From NCBI GenBank assembly GCA_002384935.1, contig DGCD01000015.1:1-36118 (forward strand): 36,118 nt of DNA, in the 5' to 3' direction. Origin of the DNA: Pusillimonas sp. UBA3987 (GTDB lineage Bacteria; Pseudomonadota; Gammaproteobacteria; Burkholderiales; Burkholderiaceae_B). The notes beneath the pieces were generated by a model. It was given only the letters and a program-made list of their open reading frames with translations, had not been told where the DNA came from and searched no databases. Shown piece by piece: positions 33,706-36,118 of this stretch. Position 1 is the stretch's first letter; every line of letters starts with the position of its first letter. The position numbers and the translations under genes were made by a program.

Positions 33706-34826
33706 TCGGATCGCCCCCTTCTCGAAACCGGAGCAGCCGTCGGCCAACACCCATGAGCCCGCAGCAAGCGCGCGGTGGCGAATCCATCCATGAAAACGAT
33801 TTGGCAGGGAGCGACAAAACTGCGCTGAAGTGCAAACGCCTCTGCCTGTTTACGAACAGCAGCCCCAATAGTATGGCAATGCTGGATAACATAAATTTGC
33901 GCGGGAATATTGAAAAGGCGATAAAGCTGATCACCATTTTTCCCAAGGTCAGTAGGTTTCATCGGGTGAAATCGCGCTGGCCCTTTAAGCAGAAACGCCC
34001 CCGTATGTCGAACGCCACCAACAAGCAAGTTGGCTGAAACCACATCGCTTTCCTCCCCACCCCAGTCATTGGGTATAGAGTATTCGCTAAGCAAGCGACA
34101 AATCAGTTCCTTAACCATCTGCTCCGGTACCGTGGTCATATGCTTAAACTCAGAGCCGGTGGGAACCCAGGTTTGGTCCATTCCAGCGAATTGCTCAATC
34201 TCCTCTGGCCGCAGCTCAAGCGCAGGAACGAAAGATGAGGCGATAACCTTATTATCTGCGACCAAATCACCTATCGCATAAGGAACGGCTTTAATAATTT
34301 GCTCATCGATTCGAGCGATGTAGCCGAACAAAAATAGGCGCGTTGACCCCGACATACGGACATACGCCGTATCATTCACCAATCCACTTTTGGAAAACTC
34401 AACGACAAGCTTCTTTCCCGAAAGTGGCTCATCAAGTCTCTCCGAGAGGCTCAACGCTGGACTTTTATTTGCAACTGCAAAACCTTTACCGGTTACATGA
34501 CCGTTGTAGATAAAGGACATGCCTTCCTTCAACTCGTTGGCAAAGGCCAATTGCGGCAACGTCTTAACACTACCTTCCGCGATTGCTTGCAACAAGTAGG
34601 TGCCAACAGCATTGGAAAGGATGGCAGCAGACATATGAATATCTCGCCCCTGGAGCGCTGCGATGATGTGGGCAGGTAGACGGCCACCGTTGAGTAGTCC
34701 CAGAATGCGGTCACGACTCAAATAGAAAGAGGCTAGCCGCGCATTGTTCAGTGCAGAGACCGAAGCCTCAGAATCCGTGTCTAATTCTTCATATCGTTCG
34801 AAAGCTGGCAGCTTGCTTTGTTTCAT
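33702..34826 (-). CDS. Unrecognised defence-island protein, first gene of the operon
   Basis: This 374-aa protein has no family I can name with confidence. The N-terminal 220 residues are mixed. From about residue 235 there is a denser block: a helix (PEQMVKELICRLL), then ESDVVSANLLVGG, GAFLLKGPARF, KNGDQLYRLFNIPAQIYVIQHCHTIG and FMDGFATARLLRAHG (first parts quoted). The helix-E, strand-D, strand-xxK order and the KNGDQ helix could be a degenerate restriction-endonuclease-like fold, with LxK in place of ExK. I recall similar C-terminal blocks in uncharacterised defence-linked proteins. It is transcribed first from the promoter at 34922-34950 and overlaps the next gene in ATGA. Confidence 0.7.
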   Translation of the reverse strand: MKQSKLPAFERYEELDTDSEASVSALNNARLASFYLSRDRILGLLNGGRLPAHIIAALQGRDIHMSAAILSNAVGTYLLQAIAEGSVKTLPQLAFANELKEGMSFIYNGHVTGKGFAVANKSPALSLSERLDEPLSGKKLVVEFSKSGLVNDTAYVRMSGSTRLFLFGYIARIDEQIIKAVPYAIGDLVADNKVIASSFVPALELRPEEIEQFAGMDQTWVPTGSEFKHMTTVPEQMVKELICRLLSEYSIPNDWGGEESDVVSANLLVGGVRHTGAFLLKGPARFHPMKPTDLGKNGDQLYRLFNIPAQIYVIQHCHTIGAAVRKQAEAFALQRSFVAPCQIVFMDGFATARLLRAHGCWPTAAPVSRRGRSE

Positions 34827-34871
34827 AATGGTTTGGACAGTTTCTCCAACTCTCCTAGCTTTTCATTTCCT

Positions 34872-34950
34872 ACTAGCTAGTGACCTTTTTAGCAACTAGC
34901 TACGGTCAAGACTTGGCTAGCATTGTAGGGCGTTAACCAGTTTTTTGTAA
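34872..34950 (-). promoter_or_regulatory. Promoter and repeated CTAG operator of the defence operon
   Basis: The 309-bp gap 34827-35135 has a good promoter on the minus strand: TTACAA (34950-34945), 17-bp spacer, TACAAT (34927-34922). Just downstream lie three CTAG-centred sites: GGCTAGC (34915-34921), ACTAGCTA (34895-34902) and the perfect palindrome ACTAGCTAGT (34872-34881), with centres 20 and 22 bp apart. They cover the expected transcription start and leader. Two-turn spacing on one face of the helix suggests cooperative binding of a repressor. The remainder of the gap, toward 35135, shows nothing I recognise. Confidence 0.55.
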
Positions 34951-35135
34951 CCATTTACATCACCATTCTTTTTTTGATCTGACGCCCATGCAGGCTGCTT
35001 ACTAAAATAAAGGTTTCAAGCCATTGACACAGCGACTATGCTGACAGAACCCTTGACCGGCCCTGCAAAACAGACCGACATCTAACGTTAAGGTATGCCA
35101 CATCCGAATAATTGGTGGAGCCGAACTCGCGCCAC

Positions 35136-35879
35136 TCAGTCAACTGCACAGTTCAAATGTCCAATCAACCGGTGACCGTCCTTAACCAGTATCGGTTGCT
35201 GACGTCGAGCGGCATAGCGTAAGGTTTTACGTAGCGTGCGCAAATTCCGAAGGTTGGCCAGGTCAATTTCAGCAGGCGACAACGCTTGCTGATAAGCGCT
35301 CAGAGCTTTGCTTTGCAGCAAATACAAGCAGCGCAAGTGCATCTCACTCACCGCGTGCCGCGCCGCGATATCTGGCGACAGCCAAGTCAAAAGCTCTATC
35401 ACACGGTCATACAGCAGACGTAAACGGAGCAGCGCCTCGGCTGGCGTAGACGGTGCAGGCGCCTGGACGGTCTGCGGGGCTCCACGACAGGGCCGGCTCT
35501 CGCTCATCAAAGGCCCAAGCTTCCAGATGGGCTCATGGTGCGCGATCCGGTTGCGCAGTTCGTTGCACAGATCCAGACGTGCAAATAACGCGTCACGATG
35601 TTTGGACTTAGCCCAATAGGTCGCTTGCCGTTGCCGATGGCCAGGGAGAACGTCAACAAGAATCGGCCCCCAATCCACCGGTTGCTGATGAACATCCGTT
35701 CGCAGTTCCAAGAGATGCGGCCAGAAACCGAACGTCAATCTGGACACGACGTCATCAGGTGACTGAATCAAACCGGGAATCGCGGAGGCTGTTTGGTTAA
35801 AGTAAAACAGATTCCGCAGCGGGAGCCGCGAGCTGTCGATAATAGCGCTCTTCGGCTTCGGCCGGTGGCACATCGCCAA
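35136..35879 (-). pseudogene. Abi-like protein fragment fused to the end of an IS3 element
   Basis: The open frame of 247 codons is a chimera. Residues 1-39 are the IS3 end read out of the transposase frame (up to LFYFNQTASAIPGLIQ). From residue 40 (35763 downward) the sequence is an Abi-like protein: SPDDVVSRLTFGFWPHLLE, then NELRNRIAHHEPIWKL. The RNRIAH hexad (109-114) fits the R-x4-H motif of HEPN ribonucleases, and Abi_2-type abortive infection proteins carry this. The original N-terminus, probably around 100 residues, is missing, so the gene was most likely cut by the insertion. Any expression would depend on the IS. It lies at the edge of the defence operon, in the same direction. Confidence 0.7.
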
Positions 35880-36118
35880 TCGACCCGAGCAACCGTTGGT
35901 GGTTGAACCACGATACCCACTCCAAAGTAGCTAGCTACACGGATGCTTTGGCTTTCCAGGGTGCTCGGCGATGAATTAATTCGGTTTTGTATAACCCATT
36001 AATCGTTTCAACCAAAGCGTTGTCGTACGCGCTTCCGGTATTGCCCACCGAAGAATTGATACCAGCCTCACCTAAACGCTCTGTGTATCGAATTAATACA
36101 TACTGCCCGAGTTCAAGG
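35764..36118 (-). mobile_element. IS3-family insertion sequence, partial, with broken transposase
   Basis: The minus strand encodes the C-terminal part of an IS3-type OrfB integrase: RYTERLGEAGINSSVG, AYDNALVETINGLYKTELIH, then WVSWFNHQRLLGSIGDVPPAEAEERYY, ending at TAA 35797-35799. The DDE glutamate is in ETINGLYK. A TAG at 35935-35937 interrupts the frame where relatives have a glutamate codon (GAG to TAG), and the frame upstream of about 36110 also appears shifted. The element's terminus is TGAATCAAACCGGGAATC, beginning at 35764, resembling IS3-group inverted repeats. The other end is outside the window. Confidence 0.85.

Overview
The window looks like a chromosomal segment of a betaproteobacterium, probably order Burkholderiales and close to Alcaligenaceae. 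This is inferred from the housekeeping block (cysS-alkA-accA-tilS-lysC-tRNA-Ser, then lpxH, uppP, suhB, trmJ), from the wealth of branched-chain-type ABC transporters, and from vanillate/aromatic catabolism genes. No species can be named from sequence alone.

Layout. 1-13.2 kb is conserved core. A minus-strand run holds cysS, a DNA-3-methyladenine glycosylase, accA, tilS, lysC and tRNA-Ser(GCT), ending in a terminator. Divergent from it lie a secreted TPR protein, a cyclophilin with an odd signal-peptide-like N-terminal extension, and lpxH. Another minus-strand run holds suhB, a TerC/CBS/CorC membrane protein and uppP. trmJ and a small MscS channel follow. 13.4-19.7 kb is an aromatic-acid block on the minus strand: marR, vanA, vanB, then livHMGF without a substrate-binding protein. 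19.8-28.7 kb is a second catabolic block. A LysR regulator is divergent from a plus-strand ABC operon (Tat-type binding protein, livH, livM, livG, livF), which converges with a minus-strand operon of an intradiol ring-cleavage dioxygenase, a citryl-CoA lyase-like protein and a class III CoA-transferase. The two operons share an almost identical LysR-type palindrome and a 22-bp identical promoter block at the same 12-bp spacing. They are therefore very likely one regulon that imports and degrades one substrate, by a route I do not recognise.

28.9-36.1 kb is accessory DNA, more AT-rich in hand-counted lines. Its core is a tightly overlapping four-gene operon: an unrecognised 374-aa protein, a small winged-helix-like protein, an SMC/Rad50-like ABC ATPase with a CxxC...CxxC zinc hook and an unusual Walker A, and a 658-aa protein ending in a PD-(D/E)xK nuclease motif. 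The architecture resembles the Lamassu / ABC-three-component conflict systems but has an extra gene and possibly two nuclease-like partners, so it is the best candidate for an undescribed defence system. Its promoter carries three CTAG-centred repeats about 21 bp apart. Beyond it lie the remains of an Abi-like (HEPN-motif) gene cut by an IS3-family element, whose own transposase is broken, and the window ends inside that element.

All identifications rest on reading motifs and gene order; no database or structure search was run.
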